Below are positions 9,005-17,406 of a stretch of 32,654 bases of DNA, one piece after another. Within the stretch, counting starts at the first letter, position 1, and every line of letters starts with the position of its first letter. Source of the stretch: Pseudomonadota bacterium (GTDB lineage Bacteria; Pseudomonadota; Gammaproteobacteria; Burkholderiales; Burkholderiaceae_C). The notes beneath the pieces were generated by a model. It did not search any database and was not told the origin of the DNA. It saw nothing but the letters and a program-made list of their open reading frames with translations. The stretch covers positions 1-32,654 of the forward strand of contig JAIUPH010000035.1 in the NCBI GenBank assembly GCA_020161065.1. Reading direction: 5' to 3'. Both the position numbers and the translations under genes were made by a program.

Positions 9005-9952
9005 TTAGCCGCGAGGGTGGTGCCGCGCGTGCAGCTGGCGCAGCCGCTCGCGCGCCACGTGGGTGTAGATGGTGGTGGTGCCGATGTCGGCATGGCCCAG
9101 CAGCAGCTGCACCGCGCGCAGGTCGGCGCCGTGGTTCAGCAGGTGCGTCGCGAAGGCGTGGCGCAGCGTGTGCGGCGACAGCGGCACGGCAATGCCGGCC
9201 TGCGCGGCGTAGCGCTTGACGAGCGTCCAGAACATCTGCCGCGTCATCGCCGCGCCGCGCACGGTGACGAAGATCGCGTCGGCGCTGCGCCGGCCCAACA
9301 GCTCGGGCCGGCCCTCGGCCAGCCAGCGGCGCAGCCAGGCGTGCGCTTCCTCGCCGAAGGGCACCAGCCGCTCTTTCGAGCCCTTGCCCAGCACGCGCAG
9401 CACGCCTTCGTTCAGGCCGACGTGCACGGTCTTCAGCGTCACCAGCTCGCTGACGCGCAGGCCGCTGGCGTACAGCAGCTCCAGCATCGTGCGGTCGCGC
9501 AGGCCCAGCGGCGTGGTGGCGTCGGGCGCGGCCAGCAGCGCCTCGACCTGCGCTTCGCTCAAGGTCTTGGGCACGCGCAGCGGCATGCGCGCGGCGCGCA
9601 GGCGCAGGCTGGGGTCGGCGGTGATGCGGCGTTCGCGCAGCGCCCAGCGGAAATAACGCTTGAACACCGTCAACCGCCGGTTGGCGGTGCTGGCCTTGCT
9701 GGCGGCGTGCTGGGCGCTGATGAAGGCCAGCAGGTCGGCCTCGGTGCTGGCGTCCAGCGGCTTGGGCGCGGTGCCGGCGCGGTCGTCGCCTTCGGCGTTG
9801 GCGTTGGCGTCCAGGCCGGCCAGCCAGCGCGCGTACAGCGTCAGGTCGCGCCGGTAGGCGGCCAGGCTCAGGGCGGCGAGGCCGTCTTCGAGCCACAGCG
9901 CGTCGACGAAGCGGTCGATCGCGGCCTGGCTGTCCGCGAAAGGCTCGGCCAT
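9005..9952 (-). CDS. xerD: Site-specific tyrosine recombinase XerD
   Basis: A 315-residue tyrosine recombinase. XerC/XerD resolve chromosome dimers at dif during division. The N-terminal SAM-like DNA-binding domain (residues about 10-100: FVDALWLEDGLAALSLAAYRRDL) is followed by the catalytic domain with Arg in LLYASGLRVSELVTLK, Lys in VLGKGSKERLVP, the SPHTLRHAFATHLL box, LLGHADIGTT and nucleophile Tyr296 in TTIYTHV. All catalytic residues are present. N-terminal LEDGLAALSLAAYRRDL matches XerD better than XerC. Housekeeping context (no phage or integron genes beside it) also supports XerD. An insert of about ten residues (DANANAEGDDRAGT) in the N-terminal domain is a minor oddity. Confidence 0.9.
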   Translation of the reverse strand: MAEPFADSQAAIDRFVDALWLEDGLAALSLAAYRRDLTLYARWLAGLDANANAEGDDRAGTAPKPLDASTEADLLAFISAQHAASKASTANRRLTVFKRYFRWALRERRITADPSLRLRAARMPLRVPKTLSEAQVEALLAAPDATTPLGLRDRTMLELLYASGLRVSELVTLKTVHVGLNEGVLRVLGKGSKERLVPFGEEAHAWLRRWLAEGRPELLGRRSADAIFVTVRGAAMTRQMFWTLVKRYAAQAGIAVPLSPHTLRHAFATHLLNHGADLRAVQLLLGHADIGTTTIYTHVARERLRQLHARHHPRG

Positions 9953-9975
9953 CGGCGCGCCGCCGGCAGCGAAGC

Positions 9976-10956
9976 TCAGTCCAGCTTGAGCTTCTGCGCC
10001 GCCACGACCTTCTTGTAGACCTCGAACTCGGCCTGGATCTGCGCCTGGAACTCGGCCGGCGTGTTCAGCACCAGCAGCGAGCCGGTGTCCTCGATGCGCT
10101 TCTTCACGTCGGGCAGCGCGGCGGTGGCCTTGACGGCGGCGTGCACCTTGTCGACCACCTCTTTCGACAGCCCCTTCGGCCCGTGGATGCCGTAGTAGGC
10201 CATGCGGTTGACCGGCTCCAGCCCCACTTCCTTGAAGGTCGGCACGTTGGGCAGCACGGCCAGGCGCTGCGGCGCGGCCACCACGATGGGGATCAGCCGC
10301 CCGTCCTTGATGAAGGGCAGCGCCGAAGGCAGGTTGTCGAAGATGATCTGCACCTGGCCGGCCACCGTGTCGTTGAGCGCCGGGCCGGCGCCGCGGTAGG
10401 GGATGTGCGTCATGAAGACGCCGGCCATGTTCTTGAACAGCTCGGTCTGCAGGTGGCCGATGCCGCCGGTGCCCGAGCTGCTGTAGCTGTACTTGGCCGG
10501 GTTCTTCTTCAGCTCGGCGATGAAGCCCTTGTAGTCGCGCGCCGGAAAGCTGGGGTGCACCGCAATCACGTTGGGCGTGGCCGCGACGTTGATGATGGGC
10601 GTGAAGTCGGTCAGCGGGTTGTAGGCGATCTTCGGGTTGATCGCCGGGTTGGCCGCGGTGGTGGATACCGTGGCCATGCCCAGCGTGTAGCCGTCGGCCG
10701 GCGCGCGCGCGATCTCGGTGGCGCCCACCGAGCCGCCGCCGCCGGACTTGTTGTCGACCACCATGGTCTGGCCGAGCGCCTGGTTGATCTTCTCCGACAG
10801 CACGCGGGCAATGATGTCGGTGGTGCCGCCGGGCGCGAAAGGCACGATCAGCCGCACCGGCTTGGTGGGGTAGCCCTGGGCCAGGGCCGGGCCGCCGGCG
10901 GTCAAGGCGCCCATCGAGGCGGCCACGGTCAGCAGGCCGAGCGTTCTGCGCTTCAT
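9976..10956 (-). CDS. Bug-family tripartite tricarboxylate transporter substrate-binding protein
   Basis: A periplasmic binding protein of 326 residues. ATG 10956 is chosen because it opens a clean signal peptide ([18 protein letters not shown], cleavage near GPALAQ-GYP) and has GGAG nine bases upstream; an ATG 15 codons earlier would spoil the signal. Family marks are [16 protein letters not shown] at the mature N-terminus, [17 protein letters not shown], and [18 protein letters not shown]. Bug proteins bind carboxylates, aromatic acids or nicotinate and deliver them to TctAB permeases or act as sensors. No TctA/TctB genes are adjacent, so it is one of the many orphan receptors seen in Burkholderiales. 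Ligand unknown. Confidence 0.9.
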   Translation of the reverse strand: MKRRTLGLLTVAASMGALTAGGPALAQGYPTKPVRLIVPFAPGGTTDIIARVLSEKINQALGQTMVVDNKSGGGGSVGATEIARAPADGYTLGMATVSTTAANPAINPKIAYNPLTDFTPIINVAATPNVIAVHPSFPARDYKGFIAELKKNPAKYSYSSSGTGGIGHLQTELFKNMAGVFMTHIPYRGAGPALNDTVAGQVQIIFDNLPSALPFIKDGRLIPIVVAAPQRLAVLPNVPTFKEVGLEPVNRMAYYGIHGPKGLSKEVVDKVHAAVKATAALPDVKKRIEDTGSLLVLNTPAEFQAQIQAEFEVYKKVVAAQKLKLD

Positions 10957-11017
10957 CGTCTGGATCTCCGCAAGCAAAGGAAACCGGGCATTGTGGGCCA
11001 TCCCCGCCGCTGGGCCG

Positions 11018-11653
11018 TCAAGACCCCAGCAGCCCGGCCTTCAGCTCGGCCTGCGCCGGCTTGTCGCCGATGAAGATGCGCAGCAGCGCGGCGTAGAAGT
11101 CGTCGCCCGGCACCGGCTTGCCCAGGCGACGGCCGTTGTAGCTGAACAGCAGGCCCTGGCCGGGCACGAAGTCGAGGTCGACCACGTCGCCCTTGCGCAC
11201 CTTGCCCACGGCGCCGACGAGGGCGTCGAACTGCTGCATGCGCTCGGCCAGCGCGGGCAGCTCGGCCTCGGGCGTGTTGCGCTTGACGCCCTTGTCGAAG
11301 GCCTTGACGAACTCCTGCGTCGACACCTCCTGCAGCATGCGCATCTGCAGCCGCTTGGGGCCGGGCATGGCCAGCACCTCGCCGGCGTCGCCGGACTTGC
11401 GCGGCAGGTACAGCGCGGTGAGATAACCTTTGAGCCATGCCACCGAGCGCATGCCCACGCCGTTGAGCTGCAAGGCCTGGCCGCCGAGCCGCAGCTCGCC
11501 GTCGAAACGCTGGCCTTCCAGCGTCACCTGCGCCGGTGCTGGTGCCTGCGCCTGCGCCTGCGCCGGTGCCTGCGCGAGCGCGGCGCAGGCGGCCAGCGCC
11601 CAAGCCAAGGCCAAGGCCAGGTCCCGCCACCCGGCTCGCCGGTCGGTCCGCAT
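11018..11653 (-). CDS. Chalcone isomerase-like secreted protein
   Basis: About 211 residues from ATG 11653 (an alternative ATG lies eight codons upstream). A signal peptide ([18 protein letters not shown]) is followed by a Gln/Ala/Pro low-complexity stretch at 11528-11575. The conserved part contains [69 protein letters not shown] and [18 protein letters not shown]. These match the bacterial chalcone_isomerase-like family (PF16036), whose members are exported proteins of unknown role and not flavonoid enzymes. It follows the Bug gene's promoter region by about 60 bases on the same strand. Function cannot be stated. Confidence 0.85.
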   Translation of the reverse strand: MRTDRRAGWRDLALALAWALAACAALAQAPAQAQAQAPAPAQVTLEGQRFDGELRLGGQALQLNGVGMRSVAWLKGYLTALYLPRKSGDAGEVLAMPGPKRLQMRMLQEVSTQEFVKAFDKGVKRNTPEAELPALAERMQQFDALVGAVGKVRKGDVVDLDFVPGQGLLFSYNGRRLGKPVPGDDFYAALLRIFIGDKPAQAELKAGLLGS

Positions 11654-11738
11654 CGTCGTCGCCCTCGTCTTCGTCATGCCGGCTGCAACGCGGCAGCCGG
11701 CGCCGGCGCCGACAGGGCGGGCACGGCTTTACGCCGCG

Positions 11739-12845
11739 CTACACAGGCGCGGGGCGCGCGGCCAGCGGCAGCGCCAGCGCCCAATCGATGTGCTCGCGCA
11801 CCAGCGCGTCGGCCTCGTCGCGGGCGGCGACCAGCGCTTGGCGCAGGTCGCCATCGCCCGTGGCCGCCCAGGCGTTGCCCAGCGCCACCGCCAGGTTGCG
11901 CCGCCAGCGCTGCCAGCCGATGCGGCGGATGGGGCTGCCGGCCAGGCGCTGGCTGAAGTCGGCCGCGGTCCAGGCCCACAGTTCGAGCAGCGTCGCCGCC
12001 TGCAAGCCGTGGCGCGGGTCGAAGTCGGGCAGCGGCGAGGCCTGCGCGAACTTGTTCCAGGGGCAGACCAGCTGGCAGTCGTCGCAGCCGTAGACGCGGT
12101 TGCCGATGGCCGCGCGCAGCGCCACGGGAATAGGCCCGTCGTGCTCGATCGTCAGGTAGGAGATGCAGCGCCGCGCGTCCAGCCGGTACGGCGCGACGAT
12201 GGCGCGCGTCGGGCACACATCGATGCAGGCCGTGCAGCGGCCGCAGTGCGAATCGGCCGGCGCGCTGGGCGGCAGCGCCAGGTCGACGAACAGCTCGCCC
12301 AGGAAGAAGGTCGAGCCGGCGTCGCGCTGCAGCGCCAGCGTGTGCTTGCCGCGCCAGCCCAGGCCGCTGCGCGTGGCCAGTTCCACCTCCAGCACCGGCG
12401 CCGAATCGGTGAACACGCGGTGGCCGCGCGGCCCCACTTCGGCCTGCAGCTTGTAGGCCAGCGCCTGCAGGCGCTGGCGCAGCACCTTGTGGTAGTCGCG
12501 TCCGCGGGCATAGATCGATACCTGCGCCTGCCGCGGCCGCGCCAGGCCCTGCCATTCGACGGCCTGCCAGCCCTCGGGCGTGGCGCGCGGCAGGTAGTCC
12601 ATGCGCGCCGTGATGACCGAGAGCGTGCCCGGCACCAGCTCGGCCGGCCGCGCGCGCTTGAGCCCATGCGCGGCCATGTAGCCCATGCCGCCGTGGCAGC
12701 CGGCGTCCAGCCAGGCACGCAGGCCGGCCTCGGCCTCGTGCAGCGCGATGCCGGCGATGCCGATCTGGGAGAATCCCAGCTCATGCGCCCACTGCCGCAA
12801 ATGCCGGACGAGTTGCGGCCCGTCGACGTGTTGCGAACGAGGCAT
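11739..12845 (-). CDS. queG: Epoxyqueuosine reductase QueG
   Basis: A 368-residue cobalamin-dependent iron-sulfur enzyme. It reduces epoxyqueuosine to queuosine in tRNA wobble positions, the last step of queuosine synthesis. Two [4Fe-4S] motifs are intact: Cys201/204/207 with Cys211 (CGRCTACIDVCP) and Cys254/257/261 (CDDCQLVCPW), plus Cys227. The catalytic aspartate is Asp147 in RVFTDSAPVLE, with RSGLGWRGKHTLAL after it. The C-terminal helical repeat part (RIGWQRWRRNLAVALGNAW) is present. Length is normal. Its ATG 12845 lies inside the beginning of tsaE on the opposite strand, so the two genes are divergent with overlapping 5' ends; queG-tsaE divergence is common in this order. Confidence 0.95.
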   Translation of the reverse strand: MPRSQHVDGPQLVRHLRQWAHELGFSQIGIAGIALHEAEAGLRAWLDAGCHGGMGYMAAHGLKRARPAELVPGTLSVITARMDYLPRATPEGWQAVEWQGLARPRQAQVSIYARGRDYHKVLRQRLQALAYKLQAEVGPRGHRVFTDSAPVLEVELATRSGLGWRGKHTLALQRDAGSTFFLGELFVDLALPPSAPADSHCGRCTACIDVCPTRAIVAPYRLDARRCISYLTIEHDGPIPVALRAAIGNRVYGCDDCQLVCPWNKFAQASPLPDFDPRHGLQAATLLELWAWTAADFSQRLAGSPIRRIGWQRWRRNLAVALGNAWAATGDGDLRQALVAARDEADALVREHIDWALALPLAARPAPV

Positions 12846-13313
12846 GACGACATTCTAGAAACCGCTGACTTCGACTGGCCCGACGAGCAAGCCTGCCGCC
12901 GCTGGGCCGAGCGCCTGGCCGCGCGGCCGGCGCTGCGCGACGCCTACGTCGAGTTGCGTGGCCCGTTGGGCGCCGGCAAGACCACCTTCGTGCGCCACCT
13001 GCTGCGCGCCTTGGGCGTGCAGGGGCGCATCAAGAGCCCCAGCTTCGCGGTGCTGGAGCCGCACCAGGCGCCGGGGCTGGCCGCCATCTCGCACTTCGAC
13101 TTCTACCGCTTCAGCGATCCGCGCGAATGGGAAGACGCGGGCTTTCGCGACGTCTTCGCCGCGCCCGGATTGAAGCTCGCCGAATGGCCCGAGAAGGCCG
13201 CCGGCATGCTGCCGCCGCCGGACCTGCGGCTGACCATCGAGCCCGTCGACGAGCAGCTTCGCCGCGTGCATGCCGAGGCCTGCACGCCGCGCGGCGTGGA
13301 GCTGCTGTCATGA
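12801..13313 (+). CDS. tsaE: tRNA threonylcarbamoyladenosine biosynthesis ATPase TsaE
   Basis: About 170 residues. TsaE is the P-loop ATPase that works with TsaB and TsaD to make t6A in tRNAs. The Walker A motif GPLGAGKTTFVRHLLRALG, then IKSPSFAVLEPHQ, SHFDFYRFSDPREWEDAGF and LKLAEWPEKAAGMLP are family hallmarks. The start is uncertain: in-frame ATG 12783, ATG 12801 and GTG 12828 all lie within or before the queG start on the other strand. ATG 12801 is used; GTG 12828 would give 161 residues and a smaller overlap. The stop shares ATGA with the next gene amiC, so translation is likely coupled. Confidence 0.92.
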   Translation: MPDELRPVDVLRTRHDDILETADFDWPDEQACRRWAERLAARPALRDAYVELRGPLGAGKTTFVRHLLRALGVQGRIKSPSFAVLEPHQAPGLAAISHFDFYRFSDPREWEDAGFRDVFAAPGLKLAEWPEKAAGMLPPPDLRLTIEPVDEQLRRVHAEACTPRGVELLS

Positions 13314-14713
13314 CCGCGCCGCGCCGCGCCGCGCTGCAGCGCCTGTCGAGCCTGGTGCTGCTGCTGGGCTCGGCCGAGCTGGCGCGGGGCGCCGTCAACG
13401 GGCCGGCGATCGTGGCGGTGCGCATCTGGCCGGCGAGCGACTACACCCGCATGACGATCGAGAGCGACCGTCCGCTGGCCGCGCGCCACTTCCTCACCGA
13501 AGGCCCGTTCCGGCTGGTGGTCGACATCGACGGGCTGGAGCTGAACCCGCAGTTGAAGGAACTGGTCGGCAAGGTGCGGCCCGGCGACCCCTACATCGCC
13601 GGCGTGCGCGTCGGCCAGTACCAGCCGCGCGTGGTGCGCCTGGTGCTCGACCTCAAGCAGCCGGTGGCGCCGCAGCAGTTTGCGCTGGCGCCGGTGGCCG
13701 CCTACCAGCACCGGCTGGTGTTCGACCTCTACCCGGTGAAGGAGGCCGACCCGCTGCTGGCCCTGCTGCGCGACAAGGAGGCCGCCGAGCAGCAGGCGGC
13801 GCGCGCCGTCAACGACGCGCTGGGCGACCTCATCGCGCGCGTCGACCGGCCGGCGCCGCTGGCTTCTTCGCCGGCACCGGCCCCCGCACCGCCGGCCCCG
13901 ACCGCGCTGGCCGCGCCGCCACCACTGCCCGCTTCCGCACCGCTCACCACGCCCGCGCCGCGCGACAGCGAGCCGCCGACCGAAGCCGAGCGCCGCCAGG
14001 CGCAGCGGCTGATCATCGTCGCGCTCGACCCCGGCCACGGCGGCGAGGACCCCGGCGCCATCGGCCCCACCGGCCTGCGCGAGAAAGACGTGGTGCTGGC
14101 CATCGCCCGCATGCTGCGCGAGGAGCTGAACCAGCAGCGCAACCTGCGCGTCTACCTCACGCGCGACGCCGACTTCTTCGTGCCGCTGCACGAGCGCGTG
14201 CGCAAGGCGCGGCGGGTGCAGGCCGACCTCTTCGTCTCGCTGCACGCCGACGCCTTCTTCAAGCCCGAGGCGCGCGGCGCCAGCGTCTTCGCGCTCAGCC
14301 CCAAGGGCGCCACCAGCGCCGCCGCGCGCTGGATGGCCGAGCGCGAGAATGCCGCCGACGGCGTGGGCGGCGTCAACGTGCAGACGGCCGACGCCCAGGT
14401 GATGCGCACGCTGCTGGACATGAGCACGACGGCGCAGATCAAGGACAGCCTCAAGCTCGGCCGCGAGGTGCTGGGCCGCATCGGCCGCGTCGGCACGCTG
14501 CACAAGCGCGATGTCGAACAGGCCGGCTTCGCGGTGCTGAAGGCGCCCGACATCCCCAGCATCCTGGTCGAGACCGCCTTCATCTCCAACCCCGAAGAGG
14601 AAGACCGGCTGCGCGACAAGGACTACCGCCAGCAGCTGGTGCAGGCCATCGCCGCCGGCATCAAGCGCTACTTCGCGCGCAACCCGCCGCTGGCGCGCAG
14701 CCGCAGTCTTTGA
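13310..14713 (+). CDS. amiC: N-acetylmuramoyl-L-alanine amidase AmiC-type with AMIN domain
   Basis: A 467-residue exported cell-wall hydrolase that cuts the MurNAc-L-Ala bond to separate daughter cells. ATG 13310 overlaps the tsaE stop by four bases. Residues 9-27 form a signal-like hydrophobic start. Residues about 33-140 are the AMIN domain (VAVRIWPASDYTRMTIESD), which directs such amidases to the septum. A Pro/Ala-rich linker (181-222) leads to the Amidase_3 domain with zinc ligands His243 (DPGHGGEDPG), Glu258 (GLREKD) and His312 (SLHADAF), and catalytic Glu near 436 (ILVETAFISNP). No LysM is seen. The tsaE-amiC order is a standard proteobacterial arrangement. Confidence 0.93.
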   Translation: MTAPRRAALQRLSSLVLLLGSAELARGAVNGPAIVAVRIWPASDYTRMTIESDRPLAARHFLTEGPFRLVVDIDGLELNPQLKELVGKVRPGDPYIAGVRVGQYQPRVVRLVLDLKQPVAPQQFALAPVAAYQHRLVFDLYPVKEADPLLALLRDKEAAEQQAARAVNDALGDLIARVDRPAPLASSPAPAPAPPAPTALAAPPPLPASAPLTTPAPRDSEPPTEAERRQAQRLIIVALDPGHGGEDPGAIGPTGLREKDVVLAIARMLREELNQQRNLRVYLTRDADFFVPLHERVRKARRVQADLFVSLHADAFFKPEARGASVFALSPKGATSAAARWMAERENAADGVGGVNVQTADAQVMRTLLDMSTTAQIKDSLKLGREVLGRIGRVGTLHKRDVEQAGFAVLKAPDIPSILVETAFISNPEEEDRLRDKDYRQQLVQAIAAGIKRYFARNPPLARSRSL

Positions 14714-14716
14714 GAA

Positions 14717-15445
14717 CTAACGCTTGAATTGAACCCACAGCATCAGCAGCCCGAAGAACACCGGCTGGTGCAGCATGTAGAAGGTCAGCGACCAGCGGCC
14801 CAGCGCGGCCAGGGGCTGCAGCGGCCGCGGCAGGGCGCCGGCCAGCCATTGCGGGCGGTGGGCCAGCAGCCATTGCCCGGCGGCCAGGCCCAGCAGCAGC
14901 ACGCCGAACCAGGGCAGGAGGGGCACGTAGTCTTCGGTGATGGGCTTGCGCGTGACGAGGCCCGTCCAGCTCAGCCAGGAGCCGTTGAAGATCTCGTGCC
15001 GCCACAGCGCCGGCAGTGCCAGCGCGGCGGCGGCCAGCGGCCACAGCGCGGCGCGCAGCGGCGCCAGCAGCCGCGCGGCGATCAGCATCACGCACAGCGC
15101 GTGCAGCACGCCGAAGTGGATCCAGCTGTACGGAAACGCCAGCCACGAGCCCAGGCTGACCAGGGCCGCGCAAACGGCCACCTGCGCCCAGCGCCGCCAG
15201 AAGCGCGGCCAGCCTTGGGCAGCATCCAGCGCCACCGCCTGGCCGAGGCCGGCGCAGAACAGGAACAGGCCGAGGATCAGCGTGCGGTTGACGATCCACA
15301 GCGGGTCGGCATTCGGCGCCTGGCGCGGCTGCAGCAGGCCGAAGTGGTTGAGGTCGAAAGCGAAGTGGTAGGCCGCCATCCAGACGATGGCCAGGCCGCG
15401 CAGCGCATCGAGACGATCGAAGCGATCGAAGACGCGCCGGCTCAT
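14717..15445 (-). CDS. DUF1624/heparan-alpha-glucosaminide N-acetyltransferase-like membrane protein
   Basis: A 242-residue polytopic protein starting at ATG 15445, which overlaps the RES toxin stop by four bases (ATGA). It opens with RFDRLDALRGLAIVWMAAYHFAFDLNHFG, the DUF1624 signature containing the conserved Arg-Gly and a histidine in the first helix. About seven hydrophobic segments follow, ending TFYMLHQPVFFGLLMLWVQF, where TFYMLHQP resembles the conserved 'Y..HQP' helix. Relatives are membrane acyltransferases that move acetyl groups across the membrane; the bacterial substrate is usually unknown. It converges on amiC with only three bases between stops. The overlap with a toxin gene is unusual and suggests expression from the same transcript. 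Confidence 0.85.
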   Translation of the reverse strand: MSRRVFDRFDRLDALRGLAIVWMAAYHFAFDLNHFGLLQPRQAPNADPLWIVNRTLILGLFLFCAGLGQAVALDAAQGWPRFWRRWAQVAVCAALVSLGSWLAFPYSWIHFGVLHALCVMLIAARLLAPLRAALWPLAAAALALPALWRHEIFNGSWLSWTGLVTRKPITEDYVPLLPWFGVLLLGLAAGQWLLAHRPQWLAGALPRPLQPLAALGRWSLTFYMLHQPVFFGLLMLWVQFKR

Positions 15446-16167
15446 GCCGTCTTCTCGTAGACGTCGGCGAAGCCCTGCCCGTCCCAGGCGTACAGCAAAT
15501 AGGCGGCGTGCAGGCAGCCGCTGGCGCCCTGCGGGCTGAACAGGCCCACGCACTGGCCGCCGGCGTGGCGCACGCTGCGGTAGACGACGCCCGGCGATCC
15601 GGCGGCGTGCAGCGTGGCGGCCAGCGCGCGCGACGCGGCATAACTGTCGGGGTGATGGCAGGCCTCGAAGGCCGCCTCGCGCGGGCGCAGGTCGTGCAGG
15701 CGCTGGTCGACGGCCACGTGGTACAGCCGCATCGGCAAGTGCATGGCCGGCTGCTGCGTCGCGGCCAGGAAGCGCGCGTGGTGGTAGCGCGTCTCGGCGA
15801 TCGCGGTCTCGCGTTCGCGCGCGGCGTAGAACACGCCCCAGCGGCCGTCGGAGAAGCGGCTGCCTTCGACGTTGAGGTGCGTGAAGGCGGCCATGATGGG
15901 CCCGCTGCCCGGGCCGTAGAGCCGCTGCGCGCGCGGCACGCGCTCGACCTCGCCGATCTCGTCGCGCGCGCGCTCGTTGGTCATCGCCTCCAGCGCGTAC
16001 AGCGCGTCGAAGTCGTCGGCGTCGGCCACGCGGTCGAACAGCGAGATCGCCGGGTAGCGCGTGGGCACGATGCGGCAGGCCTGCGGCCAGCGCACGCGGC
16101 GCAGCGCGGGCTCGGGCGTGGGCGCGGGCTCGGGCTCGGGCTGGGGCCTGGGCTCAGAGACGCTCAA
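15442..16167 (-). CDS. RES-domain NAD+ phosphorylase toxin
   Basis: A 241-residue protein if started at TTG 16167, which overlaps the antitoxin stop as TTGA. No ATG or GTG lies nearby, and the frame continuing upstream is antitoxin shadow. After a Pro/Glu repeat (PQPEPEPAPTPEP) the RES domain starts at RWPQACRIVPTRYP. The key residues described for RES toxins appear as Arg104 in GSRFSDG, Tyr114 in WGVFYAARE and Glu120/125 in ETAIAETRYHH. RES toxins of Xre-RES (MbcTA/ParST-type) modules destroy or use NAD+, halting growth until bound by the antitoxin. The gene is intact. It is the longer proteobacterial form of the family. It overlaps DUF1624 downstream by four bases. Confidence 0.9.
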   Translation of the reverse strand: MSVSEPRPQPEPEPAPTPEPALRRVRWPQACRIVPTRYPAISLFDRVADADDFDALYALEAMTNERARDEIGEVERVPRAQRLYGPGSGPIMAAFTHLNVEGSRFSDGRWGVFYAARERETAIAETRYHHARFLAATQQPAMHLPMRLYHVAVDQRLHDLRPREAAFEACHHPDSYAASRALAATLHAAGSPGVVYRSVRHAGGQCVGLFSPQGASGCLHAAYLLYAWDGQGFADVYEKTA

Positions 16168-16601
16168 GACCAGCCGCCGCCGCGCACGCCGTCGAGGTAG
16201 CGGCGCACGAAGTGCAGGTCGCTGACGTTGCCGGCCAGCATGCGGTCGAGCGCGCTGCGGCCGCCGAAGGGCTGCGCGGTGTTGGGCTGGCGCACCCAGG
16301 CGTCGGCGGCCGCGGCGTCGGGCAGCAGGATCTGCAGGCTCTTGTAGATGCCCAGCAGGTTGGACAGCCGCTCCAGCGTGTCGCGCGGCACGGCGGCCTT
16401 GTCGGGCTGCTTGCGCCACGCGAAGAAGGTGGATCGCGGCGGCGCGCCCAGCAGCCGGAGCTGTTCGTCCACCGACAGGCCCCAGGCCTGGGCGATGCGG
16501 CCGAAGGCGCGCAGGCCGGCGGCCGCCATCTGCGGGGTGGGCACTTCGGGCACCCGGTAGCGGGGCGCCGGCTCGCGGGCGTAGTGGACAGCGAGTGTCA
16601 T
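16164..16601 (-). CDS. Xre/MbcA/ParS-type antitoxin of the RES module
   Basis: A 145-residue protein from ATG 16601, with AAGGA seven bases upstream. The N-terminal half is an HTH-like region (MAAAGLRAFGRIAQAWGLSVDEQLRLLG, then RSTFFAWRKQPDKAAVPRDTLERLSNLLGIYKSLQILLP). The C-terminal part has the MbcA/ParS toxin-binding signature: WVRQPNTAQPFGGRSALDRMLAGNVSDLHFVRRYLDGVRGGGW. The 'P...FGG.S.L..M..G' pattern is diagnostic. The antitoxin blocks the RES active site and normally represses its own promoter. A short inverted repeat 15 bases upstream is a candidate operator. A 31-base gap separates it from the upstream cobB stop, so read-through from the beta-oxidation operon is possible. Confidence 0.92.
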   Translation of the reverse strand: MTLAVHYAREPAPRYRVPEVPTPQMAAAGLRAFGRIAQAWGLSVDEQLRLLGAPPRSTFFAWRKQPDKAAVPRDTLERLSNLLGIYKSLQILLPDAAAADAWVRQPNTAQPFGGRSALDRMLAGNVSDLHFVRRYLDGVRGGGWS

Positions 16602-16615
16602 CGTGGATCCTTGGA

Positions 16616-16640
16616 TGGATTTTAGTGGTAGCTTAATCCA
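16616..16640. promoter_or_regulatory. AT-rich inverted repeat, candidate antitoxin operator
   Basis: TGGATT (16616-16621) and AATCCA (16635-16640) are a perfect 6-bp inverted repeat separated by 13 bases, in a notably AT-rich patch of an otherwise GC-rich region. It lies 15-39 bases before the antitoxin ATG and overlaps the cobB stop codon (16633-16635). Xre antitoxins usually bind palindromes at this distance. No strong -35/-10 pair was found. Function is inferred from position only. Confidence 0.4.
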
Positions 16641-17406
16641 AATCCGGACCGGAAGCCAGCAACCGGGGCAGCAGCTGCGCCGCGGTGCCGCGCAGGCAGG
16701 CATGGGCCTCGTCGTCGATTTCGCTGGGATGCGGGTTGACGATCACCACCGTGGCGCCCGCCCGGCGCGCGATGGCGGCCAGCCCGGCGGCCGGCCACAC
16801 GGCGCCCGAGGTGCCCACCACCAGCAGCACGCGGCAGCGGCGCGCTGCCGTCTCGGCGGCGGCCAGCGCTTGCGCGGGCAGCCTCTCGCCGAACCAGACG
16901 ACCGCCGGCCGCAGCAGGTTGCCGCAGTCCGCGCAGCGCGGCGGCTCGCCGGGGGTGGCCTGGTCGACGCCGCAGCCGCGGCGCTGCGGGCAAGGCGCGA
17001 GCCAGGCGTCCTGCAGGATGTCGCCGTGCAGGCGGATCGTGCCGGCGTTGCCGGCGCGCTGGTGCAGGTCGTCGACGTTCTGGCTGACGACGGTCAGCAC
17101 GCCGGGGTGCCGGCGCTCGAAGTCGGCCAGCGCGCGGTGGCCGGCGTTGGGCTGGGCGCCGCGCACGCCGTCGCGGCGTTCGGCGTACCAGCGCCAGACC
17201 TGCGCCGGGTCGGCGCGAAAGCCTTCCTCGCTGGCCAGCGCGGCGGGGTCGAAGCGCGACCACAGCCCGCTCATCGCGTCGCGGAAGGTGGCAATGCCGC
17301 TCTCGGCGCTCATGCCCGCGCCGGTGAGCACGGCCACGCCGCCGGCGTGCGCGGCGGCCTGGGCGATTTGCCGGCGGACGGTGTCGACCGCCGGGCCGGC
17401 GTTCAC
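16633..17406 (-). CDS. cobB: Sir2-family NAD-dependent protein deacylase CobB
   Basis: A 257-residue sirtuin. It removes acyl groups from protein lysines using NAD+. The NAD site [14 protein letters not shown] spans residues 29-42, [11 protein letters not shown] is at 109-119, and the catalytic His127 lies in RLHGD. Zinc cysteines are Cys139, Cys145, Cys158 and Cys161. Tyr74 and Arg77 in WYAERR match the Y-x-x-R pair that in E. coli CobB and human SIRT5 accepts succinyl groups. The start is GTG 17406, which overlaps the FadJ-like stop by four bases, so it is translated as the fourth enzyme gene of a beta-oxidation operon. Control of acyl-CoA enzymes by deacylation is a plausible role. Confidence 0.92.
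   Translation of the reverse strand: MNAGPAVDTVRRQIAQAAAHAGGVAVLTGAGMSAESGIATFRDAMSGLWSRFDPAALASEEGFRADPAQVWRWYAERRDGVRGAQPNAGHRALADFERRHPGVLTVVSQNVDDLHQRAGNAGTIRLHGDILQDAWLAPCPQRRGCGVDQATPGEPPRCADCGNLLRPAVVWFGERLPAQALAAAETAARRCRVLLVVGTSGAVWPAAGLAAIARRAGATVVIVNPHPSEIDDEAHACLRGTAAQLLPRLLASGPDLD

Noticed and set aside
7405-9093. 562-codon open frame antisense to mmsA
   Set aside because: Same shadow effect; no domain, signal or ribosome site, and full overlap with a clear dehydrogenase.
9005-9952. Tyrosine recombinase as an integron or phage integrase
   Set aside because: Sequence and housekeeping neighbours fit XerD; the integron-like sites are more than 19 kb away.
11528-11575. GC-rich repeat in the chalcone-isomerase-like gene
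   Set aside because: It encodes the Gln/Ala/Pro linker after the signal peptide, so it is explained as low-complexity coding sequence.
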